A stretch of 64,000 bases of DNA, taken from NCBI GenBank assembly GCA_019239895.1, contig JAFAZH010000025.1:62001-126000 (forward strand), written 5' to 3'. This document shows positions 43,754 to 53,246 of this stretch, one piece after another (the first letter of the stretch is position 1; each line of letters starts with the position of its first letter). Both the position numbers and the translations under genes were made by a program. The notes under the pieces are model-generated. The model did no database searches and was not told the DNA's origin. It worked only from the letters and a program-made list of their open reading frames with translations. The DNA is from Abditibacteriaceae bacterium. Lineage in GTDB: Bacteria > Armatimonadota > Abditibacteriia > Abditibacteriales > Abditibacteriaceae.

Positions 43754-46700
43754 ATGATACAGATTAACGACCTCATCGAAGCGCGCTCGTTTCCGACTGT
43801 AGTACAGGCTTCAGACATTCGGGCACTGCGCTGTTCTCCAGACGATAAGGGATATGAACCAACGGCAGCCCAAGACTTTATTGGCGGCTATCTCGGCTAT
43901 GATGAACGTTCACAGCACGCCCTCAACGCTACAATCCATGCTTTAGCGGGTGGTCAGGGCAGTGGCGGGGCATTCTTTCTCAACGGTGTATTTGGTTCGG
44001 GCAAAAGCCATCTACTGGGTTTGCTGACCTTGTTGGCCGATGGCATTGGCCACGATGTTTTTAGCCAGACACAGCCGCATCTCGCCCCTCTGCTGGCAAC
44101 TTTTCAACCACGCCTGGTGGTGCATTTTTCCCTTGATGAATATGATGCCACGCGCTTTGCCTTGGAAGACATCTTCTGGCGTGAAGTGCAAAAGGAGTGG
44201 GTGCGACGGGGATTCGCCACAGCCTTAACCTTGCCCACGACAGGTTCACGCACCGAAGCGTTTGCGGCCCTCGACGAAGTGCTGCAAACCCATCAACTCC
44301 ACGGCTTGGTGCTCTGCATAGATGAATTATCACTCTTTCTTTCGGCCAAAGATCATCGTGCCCTGCAAAGCGATGCAGCCTTCCTGCAATTCTTAGGGCA
44401 AAGGGCGCGACGGGCGCACACCTCAAATAGTTGCCCGCTGTGGGTTTTCGCGGCGTTGCAAAAGACCTTTGAAGATATTGGTGAGTTAGAAGCTTACTCG
44501 ATTTCACAAATTCGAGATCGCTTCACGACTCTACCCCTGTCCCTGGCGCACCTGCCATCTTTAATTGAGCGGCGATTGGTTATCAAAAAAGATAGAAGTG
44601 CGGTGCAGCGCGTGTGCCAGGAGAGTTTTGATAGTCTCTCAGTAGCCCTGCCACGCCTGGACTTTGGCCAAGTAGAGTGGGAACAGCTTTATCCGTTTCA
44701 TCCGGCGACGATAGCCCTGTTGGAACAGGTTGTGTTGCGGTTTTTCTCGCGCACCCGATCTGCCGTGTTGTTCTGTGCCGCCGCCTTGCAAGAAGTATTG
44801 GCAACACCACAGGATGCCACCTACCGCATTCTGCCAGACGCGCTTTTTGATTACCTGGCACCAGAATTAGCAGACCATCCCGACTTACGTCCGCTCACAA
44901 CGGCCTGGCAGAGCTGGCGGGAGAGCATTACGCACCTTTCGCCAGACCAGCATGAGGCGGTTCTGCTGACACGGCTGCTGAAGGCGTTATTGCTCTTTAA
45001 AATCGCTGGTTCCGCTCCGTCTGTGATGCAGTTAACTAATGCTATTGGACTGGATGCCCATCTACCAGGCGATGGCAACTATCAATATGCGCAGGTGTTA
45101 TTGGAGAAGCTGCGCACGCGGGGCAATTACCTGGCAGTGGAACGGCACGAGGGCGAATTTACGGATCGCTATGCTGTTGATTTAGGCACACGGGTGGGTG
45201 AAATGGCGCATCGTTTTACCCAGAACATGATGCAATCGCTGCCGACAGGCGATAGCCGCATTGCCCATTACGTCGCTCAATGCTGCCGGGATGAGACGCT
45301 TCCCTTAGCAACTTTAGACCAGAAAGGTGGCGCAACAGAAACTTCTCCCCTCATGTGGCGCAACGCACCCCGGCGCATGACAGTTGTGCTGTGGGCCGCA
45401 TCGCTAACAGCGCCTGTCTTAGCCAATCGTTTAGCCACACTCAGCCAACCAGGACATGAAGAAGATGCTCTCTTGCTCATCGCACCACCTTTTGCCAGTG
45501 ATGAGGTGGCGGCCCATAATTGTTGTCATGAGGCGCTGCAATCGTTGGCCCAGGACAGCGATGATGCTTATGCCAAACGTTGGCGGGCCGCCCTGATTCT
45601 CTGGACACCCCGTCAACCAACGCAGGATGAATGGGCTTTAGCCCGCGAAGGCACTGCCCAGCATTTACTGGAAAGTGATCCCCAGTTATTAGATAACCGC
45701 CGGGGCCGCGCCATCTTACAGCACTTGAAGCAGGAGGCTCCGCAGCGCGAAGCGACCCTGCGACGTATTGCTGTGCGACTCTTGCGCGAAGGGCAAATTA
45801 TAACGGGTACGGGAGCCGTGATTGATGCCGCTGAATTGGCGGGGGATAACTCCTGGATCGCCACTTTGGAATCATTAGCGGATTTTGCCCTACCGCAACT
45901 CTTTCCCCGCTTTGATAGCATCGCGCCGCGAATGCGCGTGCTAACGGCGTCCAATAGCGATGCGCTGTGTCTCGATATTTTAAGGCGACCCGCCAGTGCG
46001 CCTTATTTTGCACCTTCCCTGGAGCGGGCGGCACGGGCCATCACCGAACCCTTGGGGGTGGCTAAAGCCGAGCAGGGGCGCTGGCGTATTCACGCACCAT
46101 GCGAGGATTTAAGTCGCGCCGTTAAGTCATTGATAACAGCGGAGGGCACACCATTTTCAGCCATTGAAGCCGCCCTGGGCAAAAGCGAATGGGGTTTAGT
46201 GGCCGAGCAAGCGGCGGTCGTGCTTTGCGCTTTATTACGCACGGGTGATTTGCTGGCTTTCGAGGCACGCGGCGCGGCGTTGAGTCCCGCCCAAATTGGG
46301 ATGCCCTTACGCCGTAGCGTGCGCACGCTGTGTCCTGGGGAACTGTTAGATGCCGCTGCCTGGTCAGAGGTAGAAACTCTTTTCAACGCATTAGAAATTG
46401 CGCCACCGGAAGAGATTTCGTTTACCAATCAAGAGCAGGCACGCTTGGCTTTACTAGAATGGCGCGAGTCTGCCGTCGCCGAAACGGAGTTGGCTCAGGC
46501 CCGCTTGCATCAACTACGCCGTCAATTGGGGCATACCGCAACGCAATGGACGCAAACGGAAGCCGCCTGGGAGCAAGTCACCAACCTGCTAAACACGCTC
46601 GCCGATAAAGGCAGCACGCTAGAATTCTTAAAGCACGTAGCGAAATTAGATATTGCAGCGTTACGCCCCGCGTTAAATGTTTGGCGCAGTGTTATTACGG

Positions 46701-47503
46701 ATTTAGAGCATAGCCATGCCGTACTGTTGGGGATACACACCCGGCTGACGCATCCTGAATTAGCTGTGCCACCGGACTTGCAGCAGTCACGAGCCGATTT
46801 GCTGGCGCACTTTGATGCCGGAGAAAGCTTGCTCAAAAATAACTTACTTCTGGCGCAAGCCGAGGGGTGGAGCGCAGCCTATGCCGCACAATACCAGGAA
46901 TGGCACCAGTTACAACACGCGGCTGCTCGGTGGTCGTCTTACCGTCGTTTAGCGTCCAGCGATGCCCTGCGTGCTCTGGAAAAGTTAGACGCCATTCAGA
47001 CTCGAACTTTTGAACAAGGCCGCGCTGTGCGAGAGGCCATCGCCGAGGAACTTGATAAAGGCTGTGTTCGCGACGGCACCCTGCATCCCAACGAGCCAGT
47101 CTGCAACAATTGTCGCCTCCGACTTAATGAACGCTTGAAATTGCGCGACCCGCGCGAAATTGAGCAGATGATAGAACAAGGTTTTGAGTCTCTGCGTAAC
47201 GCGCTCCGCGAGCGGCCCGTCCAGCAGTATCTAATGCGTCACGCTGGTGGCGCGGCCCTGCTGGAATGGAACGAAGACGGTAATGGCACTCCTGAAAATC
47301 TGCTCCCCTTGCTCAACGGGGAAACCCTTAGCGTCTTAAATGAAGCCTTTCGTCCCCGCCGCTGTGTCACCCGCTCCTGGCCCCAACTGGCCCAGGATTT
47401 AAAAGCTTGCCGCACGCGCGTTGATTACCAGACAGCATTCAACCTTTGGCTGGATGGTAATGAGAATTTAGATGATGACGATGAAATCGTGGTAAAGTTT
47501 TAG
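43754..47503 (+). CDS. DUF6079-like large P-loop ATPase
   Basis: 1249 residues. The Walker A motif is FLNGVFGSGKSHLLGLL (residues ~75-92) and the Walker B-like segment is GLVLCIDELSLFLSA (~190). Long alpha-helical regions follow, with a charged helix-rich C-terminal half. A Cys cluster, CVRDGTLHPNEPVCNNCRL (~1105-1125), may bind zinc. This domain layout resembles DUF6079/PglY-type ATPases known from BREX type 2 defence. No BREX partner genes are next to it, so it is either an orphan or a different system. It ends in TAG. Confidence 0.72.
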   Translation: MIQINDLIEARSFPTVVQASDIRALRCSPDDKGYEPTAAQDFIGGYLGYDERSQHALNATIHALAGGQGSGGAFFLNGVFGSGKSHLLGLLTLLADGIGHDVFSQTQPHLAPLLATFQPRLVVHFSLDEYDATRFALEDIFWREVQKEWVRRGFATALTLPTTGSRTEAFAALDEVLQTHQLHGLVLCIDELSLFLSAKDHRALQSDAAFLQFLGQRARRAHTSNSCPLWVFAALQKTFEDIGELEAYSISQIRDRFTTLPLSLAHLPSLIERRLVIKKDRSAVQRVCQESFDSLSVALPRLDFGQVEWEQLYPFHPATIALLEQVVLRFFSRTRSAVLFCAAALQEVLATPQDATYRILPDALFDYLAPELADHPDLRPLTTAWQSWRESITHLSPDQHEAVLLTRLLKALLLFKIAGSAPSVMQLTNAIGLDAHLPGDGNYQYAQVLLEKLRTRGNYLAVERHEGEFTDRYAVDLGTRVGEMAHRFTQNMMQSLPTGDSRIAHYVAQCCRDETLPLATLDQKGGATETSPLMWRNAPRRMTVVLWAASLTAPVLANRLATLSQPGHEEDALLLIAPPFASDEVAAHNCCHEALQSLAQDSDDAYAKRWRAALILWTPRQPTQDEWALAREGTAQHLLESDPQLLDNRRGRAILQHLKQEAPQREATLRRIAVRLLREGQIITGTGAVIDAAELAGDNSWIATLESLADFALPQLFPRFDSIAPRMRVLTASNSDALCLDILRRPASAPYFAPSLERAARAITEPLGVAKAEQGRWRIHAPCEDLSRAVKSLITAEGTPFSAIEAALGKSEWGLVAEQAAVVLCALLRTGDLLAFEARGAALSPAQIGMPLRRSVRTLCPGELLDAAAWSEVETLFNALEIAPPEEISFTNQEQARLALLEWRESAVAETELAQARLHQLRRQLGHTATQWTQTEAAWEQVTNLLNTLADKGSTLEFLKHVAKLDIAALRPALNVWRSVITDLEHSHAVLLGIHTRLTHPELAVPPDLQQSRADLLAHFDAGESLLKNNLLLAQAEGWSAAYAAQYQEWHQLQHAAARWSSYRRLASSDALRALEKLDAIQTRTFEQGRAVREAIAEELDKGCVRDGTLHPNEPVCNNCRLRLNERLKLRDPREIEQMIEQGFESLRNALRERPVQQYLMRHAGGAALLEWNEDGNGTPENLLPLLNGETLSVLNEAFRPRRCVTRSWPQLAQDLKACRTRVDYQTAFNLWLDGNENLDDDDEIVVKF

Positions 47504-47516
47504 CCCAACTCTGATT

Positions 47517-47692
47517 TTCAACACAAAGGGCACAAAAAGTTCACAAAGGGCACAGAGGCAGAAGATAGAAGATGGAGAATATAGGATAGAAGATCGTAAC
47601 AGCAACGTGTCTCTCTAACCTCAATCTTCTATTCTCTACCCGCAACTCTCTTTTGTGCCCTTTGTGAATTTTTTGTGTCCTTTGTGTTGAAA
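47517..47692. repeat. Inverted repeat, ACACAAAGGGCACAAAAAG family
   Basis: CAACACAAAGGGCACAAAAA and its complement ending at 47692, with TAGAAGATGGAGAAT-type sequence inside. It sits between two convergent genes. Confidence 0.85.
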
Positions 47693-47713
47693 TTGTTAAA
47701 GAGGGTGAGGACA

Positions 47714-48829
47714 CTACTTCGCCAACCCCAACTGCCGCATCGCCGCTATGATGTCTGTACCATGTGTGCGGACGTTGACATTGTGATCAATGAGGCGCAC
47801 AATGCCATCTTTATCAATCAGGACTGATTGTCGCTGGGCCAGTTCAAGCGGAGTCGCAGCGGCATGATAGAGCAACGACAAATTCCGGCCCGTATCGGGA
47901 ATTAAAGGAAAGTCAATTTGGAGACTGGTGGCGAACGCTAATTGGCCATGTTCACCCTCGGCGGGGTCAATGGAAACGGCGAGAATATCCGTGTCGTTGG
48001 CGAAGAATTGCAGACGCTCATCCCGGAGCGAGGTGAGGTGGTTCGCTCACCCACCAGTGAAACATTTGGGGAAGAATGTCAACAGCATGTTCTTCTGGCC
48101 CCGCAAGTCAGCCAGGCGATGGAGGCGGCCATGCATATCCAGCACCGCAAAATCGGGAGCTACTTTACCCACTTCCAGACGCGGTGTGGGGTCACTAATC
48201 TGCTGCATTCGAGGCCCCGCCAGAGCCGGGTCTTGCACAGGTTCGATATGACGTAAGAAACCCGCTTTATCAATGGCAACCAGGGTAAGCCCGGTCGGAG
48301 TTGGCCCCAGTAACTTTTCTAAATCACCCTTATCATCGTGCAGCACGACCAAAGCCGAGTTAGCCGCTCGCTCCATTTTGATAGCGGAGTTACCAGAAAA
48401 CACTAAAACCGGAATAATGTCGGAGTTGTGCAATGGGCGCGCAGCCCGTTCCAGTGAATTCATCAAGGCTACTCTTGTTCCTACAGCGGGAGCGGGCCGA
48501 CTGCTAACAACTACCATCAGAATAGCGTGTTGAGCTAATTGATCGTGTGAACTCCACAGTTTTCCGGCAGCACTCTCTGCGGGCAGGATAATCTCTGGAG
48601 CTACATCAGCGATGCGCAAGCCATTGTATTGTGAGGCCACAACCCCTGCTGTCAAAGGCACAACAGTGTTGGAAATAGCAGGCGGCGCAACACGGCTGTC
48701 TTGTGCAGAGGTTGGCTGCAAGCTCCCATTGCCCAACAGCGGCAAAAGCCCTAGCAGTCCCGCTTTGAAAGCCATTCTGCCAATTGGGTAACGTTGCCTC
48801 ATAGATGAAGGCATCCGGCAGTCTTTCAT
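47714..48829 (-). CDS. Tandem AhpC/TSA peroxiredoxin-like protein, candidate selenoprotein (UGA at codon 261)
   Basis: Read through the UGA at 48047-48049 the product is 371 residues. It has a signal peptide or anchor (MAFKAGLLGLLPLLGNGSLQ). Residues ~70-200 form a degenerate thioredoxin-fold domain without active Cys. Residues ~230-371 form an AhpC/TSA domain: PDFAVLDMHGRLHRLADLRG, LTFFPKCFTGG, UGA, ANHLTSLRDERLQFF, then SIDPAEGEHGQLAFA, FPLIPDTGRNLSLLY and SVLIDKDGIV. In this family the motif is FPKCFTGGCT, so UGA is exactly the second Cys. A SECIS-like hairpin follows 16 bases later. The start overlaps recJ by four bases. It is a secreted peroxidase-like protein. Confidence 0.75.
48015..48030 (-). 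promoter_or_regulatory. Candidate bacterial SECIS element in the peroxiredoxin-like gene
   Basis: On the coding strand CGCTC pairs with GAGCG around the loop CGGGAT. The stem starts 16 bases after the UGA and the apical loop 21 bases after it, the same distance as in the rhodanese gene. Both loops begin with CG and contain GAT. Confidence 0.55.
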
Positions 48830-50649
48830 GACGCTCTGGCTTCCTTAATAATCAATTGCAGCTTGGTATTACCGTTCCAGTGATTGAGTTCAGGCACAAA
48901 GCAAAGGTCAACATATTGACCAATTTTAAAGCCATTTGCCTTTTCTCCTGGTCGCCACCACACCGCCTCAAAGAAACGACCGTCTGATTCCACCCGCCAC
49001 TTGAGGTGCTCGTTACCAGCGCCCAGAGCGCGTCCGTCCACCAGACGCGCCTCTTTAATCATCAAGAGGGCCTGCGAGTTGCCCGTGCCACAAGGCTCTA
49101 ATTTATCTAAATCGGTCGCCAGTTGCTCGGTCAGGTCGCCGCCTGCGACTAAACAATCGGCTTCCACTGAGGAGACAAGACTATCTACCTGCAACTGTTG
49201 CCCGGCATATTCCAATACGCGCTCCCGGAAGTGATCTACCCGGTGGCTTTCCAGGGAGAGGCCGCACGCCGCCTGATGGCCGCCGCCACTTAACAGTAAA
49301 TCACGGGTGGCTTCGAGCATGGGTGATAAATCAAATTTATCAATCGAACGGCCACTGCCATGAGCCACGCCATCATGCACATCCAGGACAATGACCGGGC
49401 GCGCAAAGGATTCTACCAGGCGACTGGCGACTAACCCCACGACGCCCTTGTTCCAACCTTCTTTAGCGACCACGAGGGCGCAATGGCTTTTTAAGTCAGC
49501 TTGCTCGTTGATAATTTCTAGGGCTTCACTTAAAATGCGGTGTGTCGCTTCCTGGCGCAAGCGGTTAAATTCTTCTAACTCAGCGGCTAACGATTCGCAC
49601 TCCGCGCTATCCGTTGACATGAGGAGACGCAGGCTCTTCTGCGGCGAATCGAGGCGACCAGCGGCATTCAGGCGGGGTGCCAGCGTAAAGCTGACATGAC
49701 GACCACAGAGTCTATCTCCCGTAATTTTTAAGCGCGTGCCCTGGATAAGAGCTTGCAGTCCCAGCTTATTGGTCGAAGCCAAACGACGCAAGCCTTCACG
49801 CGCCAGGATACGGTTTTCATCTATGAGGGGCACGCAATCGGCGACGGTAGCTAAGGCGGCCAACTCCACAAACTTCGCCTGGAACGAATCAGCATGGCGC
49901 GGCCAGTATTCCTGCATGAGGGCCTGCAAAACTTTAAAAGCCACTCCACAACCACATAACTCCCGAAACCCATATTGAGAATCTTCGCGCTTAGGGTTAA
50001 TTACCGCCAAGGCATCCGGCAACTCTGGCCCTGGCTCGTGGTGATCGGTGATGATAACTTCCACACCTAATTCACGCGCCCGTGCCACCGCTTCTAAAGC
50101 GCGCACGCCATTATCTGCTGTAAGAATCAGGCCAATGCCAGCCTCGGCTGCTTTCTCGACTGCGGCCACGCTGAGGCCATAGCCTTCGTGCCGTTCAGGA
50201 ATCTGCGCCCGCACCTTGGCCCCTAATGCATTGAAGGCACGCCATAAGAGGGCGGTAGAAGTGACACCATCCACGTCATAGTCGCCAAAAATAAGAAATG
50301 GTTCCTGGTCATTAATAGCCGTGTGCAAACGGCGCAGGGCCGGGCCAATATCGGGCAGGAGCAATGGGTCGCGCAACCCGGTAGCAGCCGGAACGAGAAA
50401 CTGGGAGACCGCCTGTGGTGTGCTGTAGCCCCGCGTGCGTAAAATAGCCGCCGTGACTGGCGAGACACCGCAAGCCGCAGCCACTTTAAGATCGGCAATC
50501 ATCGGCGAGGTTTTAAAATTCCACTCTGTAGCGGTGGGCAGCGAGTACTTAGAGGAACGAGACGTGCCGGGGGTAAGCAGCGATGGTTGTCCGGCAGTGG
50601 ATTTCCCGACGGGGCGTGATGTGCTTCTGTAAGTGCCGAGAGTTGCCAT
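48826..50649 (-). CDS. recJ: Single-stranded-DNA-specific exonuclease RecJ
   Basis: 607 residues from the ATG at 50649 (a longer frame starts at GTG 50784). DHH-family phosphoesterase: IFGDYDVDGVTSTALLWRAF (DYDVDG), ITDHHEPG (DHH), CGCGVAFKVLQAL, and the DHHA1 region with SGGGHQAACGLSLES (GGGH). A C-terminal OB-like domain follows. RecJ degrades 5' single-stranded DNA in RecF-pathway recombination and mismatch repair, in the cytosol. The gene overlaps the peroxiredoxin-like gene by four bases, so the two are probably co-translated. No SD is clear for either start. Confidence 0.93.
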   Translation of the reverse strand: MATLGTYRSTSRPVGKSTAGQPSLLTPGTSRSSKYSLPTATEWNFKTSPMIADLKVAAACGVSPVTAAILRTRGYSTPQAVSQFLVPAATGLRDPLLLPDIGPALRRLHTAINDQEPFLIFGDYDVDGVTSTALLWRAFNALGAKVRAQIPERHEGYGLSVAAVEKAAEAGIGLILTADNGVRALEAVARARELGVEVIITDHHEPGPELPDALAVINPKREDSQYGFRELCGCGVAFKVLQALMQEYWPRHADSFQAKFVELAALATVADCVPLIDENRILAREGLRRLASTNKLGLQALIQGTRLKITGDRLCGRHVSFTLAPRLNAAGRLDSPQKSLRLLMSTDSAECESLAAELEEFNRLRQEATHRILSEALEIINEQADLKSHCALVVAKEGWNKGVVGLVASRLVESFARPVIVLDVHDGVAHGSGRSIDKFDLSPMLEATRDLLLSGGGHQAACGLSLESHRVDHFRERVLEYAGQQLQVDSLVSSVEADCLVAGGDLTEQLATDLDKLEPCGTGNSQALLMIKEARLVDGRALGAGNEHLKWRVESDGRFFEAVWWRPGEKANGFKIGQYVDLCFVPELNHWNGNTKLQLIIKEARAS

Positions 50650-50912
50650 GTATATTGACTTTAATTTAGTCGAAGACTGGGATACGAATTTTAGCGTTAT
50701 CCCCGCCTTCGTTCCAGCTTCATCTCTTATAACTATTTTAATCTTATCATAGGGGAGGATGAAAATAGAAACAGTCTGCGTCACCTATGCCCGCCCGGTT
50801 AAGCAAAGTGACATTGAAGCAGCAAACTCGTTAGTCTTGGTTAGAGAGGTGTGCAGATCATCTAACACACTCAAAGCTCAGCCACTGGCTGAATATTAAA
50901 GGGGAATAGAGC

Positions 50913-51377
50913 ATGAAGAAGTTAGCGACACGCATGGGTACCGGGTTGTTAGTCTTGAGCCTGTTGGGGAGTGCCTTTGCCGCACCCAAGAACACGGGCG
51001 GCAACAAAATGAGCAGCCCGAAAATGGGCATGTCCAAGAGTAGAGGCCCCGCGAAAGCGGCCAGAGAAACTCAGGTCACGGGTACAGTAACAGCCGCTTC
51101 GGCCACCAGCCTGACCATTACCCCCGTAATGAAAAAGAATGGAGCCAGCCAGACTTTTATGGTGCCAGCGAGTGCCAAAATCATGTGGGGCAAGCGCACC
51201 ATTAGCATGAATACCGTTAAGCCAGGACAAAGAGTCACCGTTACCAATCGTGGCGGAGCAGTTACTCGCGTTCTTGTGCAGACCGCAGGTGGCGATAGTG
51301 GCGGTAAGTCCAAGGGCAGCAACAAAATGTCCGGTGGTAAGATGTCGGCTGGTAAAATGTCCGGCAAGAAGAAGTAA
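50913..51377 (+). CDS. Small secreted beta-domain protein, copy 1
   Basis: 154 residues with a signal peptide (GTGLLVLSLLGSAFAAP) and a Met/Lys/Ser-rich linker. A short beta domain (VTGTVTAASATSLTI, QTFMVPASAKIMWGKR, VKPGQRVTVTNRGGAVTRVL) resembles DUF5666/OB-like domains. The tail repeats KMSGGKMSAGKMSGKKK, a basic Met-rich end that might bind metal or polyanions. A paralogue follows at 51574. SD AGGGGAATAG upstream. Confidence 0.75.
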   Translation: MKKLATRMGTGLLVLSLLGSAFAAPKNTGGNKMSSPKMGMSKSRGPAKAARETQVTGTVTAASATSLTITPVMKKNGASQTFMVPASAKIMWGKRTISMNTVKPGQRVTVTNRGGAVTRVLVQTAGGDSGGKSKGSNKMSGGKMSAGKMSGKKK

Positions 51378-51394
51378 TTGTAAGGTTCAGCCAT

Positions 51395-51435
51395 CAAAAG
51401 CACGTTACTGTTCACTAAGTAGCGTGCTTTTGATT
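51395..51435 (+). terminator. Terminator after secreted protein copy 1
   Basis: ATCAAAAGCACG and CGTGCTTTTGAT form a 12-bp stem around an 18-base loop with a T-rich 3' side. Confidence 0.7.
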
Positions 51436-51573
51436 TAAAGTTCCTGAATTTACTCTTTTCAGGTAGTGACAAAATCAAAGTCAGTGCGTTAGTGGAGATG
51501 ATTGAGTAAAAAAGCAGTCTGTGCAGCTCAATCTATTTCAATTTATTGAATAACCTTTCAGGAGGAAGTCAAG

Positions 51574-51993
51574 ATGAAGAAGTTCCCCATGAGAACTGGT
51601 TTCGGCTTATTAGTTGCCGGAGCCTTAGTCGCTGCGGTTGCTGGCCCCAGCCGTGCCGCCGATCAACCCGCCGCACCAGGCACCGCTCCCACTACCCAGG
51701 CCAAACCCAAGAAACAGCGCGCCCACACCAAGCGCGTTAGCGGCAAAGTCGTTTCGTCCACCGCCACCAGCATCGTTATTAAGTTGGGCAAGAAGGCAGG
51801 CGGCACCGAGCAGACCTTCACTGTGCCCGATACCGCGAAAGTGGTAGATGGCAAAGACCCCATTAAGCTGGATGCCATCGCCGCAGGCACTCGCGTCAGC
51901 GTCACCACCACTGACGATGGCACTGTCACCCGCGTCAGAGTGAATCATCCCAAGCCAGCCGTTGCTCCAGCCACTCAGCCAGATAAGAAGTAA
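51574..51993 (+). CDS. Small secreted beta-domain protein, copy 2
   Basis: 139 residues. Signal peptide (GLLVAGALVAAVAGPSRA) and the same beta domain as copy 1: VSGKVVSSTATSIVI, QTFTVPDTAKVVDGKD, IAAGTRVSVTTTDDGTVTRV. Instead of the Met/Lys tail it ends in a Pro/Ala linker. AGGAGG is placed well upstream. Tandem duplication is clear. Role unknown, probably periplasmic or cell surface. Confidence 0.78.
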   Translation: MKKFPMRTGFGLLVAGALVAAVAGPSRAADQPAAPGTAPTTQAKPKKQRAHTKRVSGKVVSSTATSIVIKLGKKAGGTEQTFTVPDTAKVVDGKDPIKLDAIAAGTRVSVTTTDDGTVTRVRVNHPKPAVAPATQPDKK

Positions 51994-52021
51994 TTCTAGC
52001 GCGCAACACTCTAAATAAAAT

Positions 52022-52058
52022 AAGAGCCACCGTGTCTGTACGATACGGTGGCTCTTAT
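52022..52058. terminator. Terminator hairpin
   Basis: AAGAGCCACCGT and ACGGTGGCTCTT with a T-rich end, between the secreted protein and the convergent nitroreductase gene. Confidence 0.8.
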
Positions 52059-52088
52059 TTTGTTGACCTTCCGCTGTTAATCCAGCAA

Positions 52089-52664
52089 TTACTCAAACCA
52101 TTGCGTTTTTTCTATGTAAGGAATACGCTGGCCCGCTTTGGCCTCTGTATCGGGGTAGCCAATTAACAGAAAAGCCACAATCTGCGCGCTTTCGGGTACG
52201 TTAAGCAATTCTTTCACGGCGTTGCGAGGTGCCGTGTAGACGCCTTCGCCCGTGCGCCAGTAGGCCCCTAAGCCTAAAGCGTGCGCCGCTAAAAGAATGT
52301 GTTCCGTGGCCACGGCGGTGGCCGCATAGTTTTCCAGCGTCTCCATTTCCGAACGGCCCACGTCAGAAGTCACAACAATCGTCACCGGGGCTGCCAGCAC
52401 CCGATTGGCCGTCTTGTGTCCCGGCCCGGCTAATTCTTCGGCACTGGCGTCGGGATGATCGAGTTTGTAATTCTCGGCAAAGGCATCGGCTAACTTTTGA
52501 CGCGAGTCGCCGCTAAAGACAAAGAAGCGCCACGGCTCGGTATGTTTATGGTTGGGTGCCCACACCGCCACGGCTAAAGCTTGCTCGATCAGTTCACGCG
52601 GCACCGGCGCATTACGCAGTTTGGCAATCGAACGCCGCGTGCGCATGGCTTCCAAGGCATCCAT
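52089..52664 (-). CDS. Nitroreductase family protein
   Basis: 191 residues, the normal length for the small class. FMN-binding features: MRTRRSIAKL at the N-terminus, APNHKHTEPWRFFVFSGD, AATAVATEHILLAAHALGLGAYWRTG and FLLIGYPD. It uses NAD(P)H to reduce nitro compounds, quinones or related substrates in the cytosol. The substrate is unknown. Confidence 0.92.
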   Translation of the reverse strand: MDALEAMRTRRSIAKLRNAPVPRELIEQALAVAVWAPNHKHTEPWRFFVFSGDSRQKLADAFAENYKLDHPDASAEELAGPGHKTANRVLAAPVTIVVTSDVGRSEMETLENYAATAVATEHILLAAHALGLGAYWRTGEGVYTAPRNAVKELLNVPESAQIVAFLLIGYPDTEAKAGQRIPYIEKTQWFE

Positions 52665-52712
52665 AATAGTTCCTCTTTCTACTGTTTATGTCTTACCAGT
52701 TCTAGTCCTGGT

Positions 52713-53174
52713 TTATCTTCTAAACGAGGGACGCTTTTTACGGAAGAGTTGCGCGTCAATGGAAAATGCGCCAGGGCCAGTAAGCAGCAACATCAACGCA
52801 ACCGCCAGATAACCCAGGGCCGGTTCGTAGGAACCACCTTTAGCGCCGGGGCCAGCAACCCAGGGATCGCCATGCGGCAGATGCACTTTCATGAGGGCAA
52901 CGGCCATATTACAAACAATACCGAAAGCCGCGATAGGTGTGAGCAAACCCAAAATGAGAGCTAACCCACCGCCAAATTCGGCAAAGGCTCCTAAAGCCTG
53001 AAATATAGATGGGGTTGGATGCGCCTTGGACATTACGTCCATCCAATGAAATGGATTTTGAATTTTTGGCCACCCATGCTGCATCAGTGCCCCACCCGTC
53101 ACCAGTCGTAAAATTAAAAGGCCAACGGCGGCAGGCCCCTTGAGAAAGTCCCCATAAAATTGCTGCACTCTCAA
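52713..53174 (-). CDS. DoxX-family membrane protein
   Basis: 153 residues with four membrane segments and the DoxX core: LLILRLVTGGALMQHGWPKI, ALGAFAEFGGGLALILGLLTP, FGIVCNMAVAL. DoxX proteins are often in redox-stress or quinone-linked systems. It follows the lipoprotein gene on the same strand after a 72-base gap. Confidence 0.9.
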   Translation of the reverse strand: MRVQQFYGDFLKGPAAVGLLILRLVTGGALMQHGWPKIQNPFHWMDVMSKAHPTPSIFQALGAFAEFGGGLALILGLLTPIAAFGIVCNMAVALMKVHLPHGDPWVAGPGAKGGSYEPALGYLAVALMLLLTGPGAFSIDAQLFRKKRPSFRR

Positions 53175-53246
53175 CTCCTTATCTCTAGAATATGCCCATT
53201 CTAATGGTCTTGGGCTATAAGGGCAGGACTTGTGCCGTTGAAGCCG

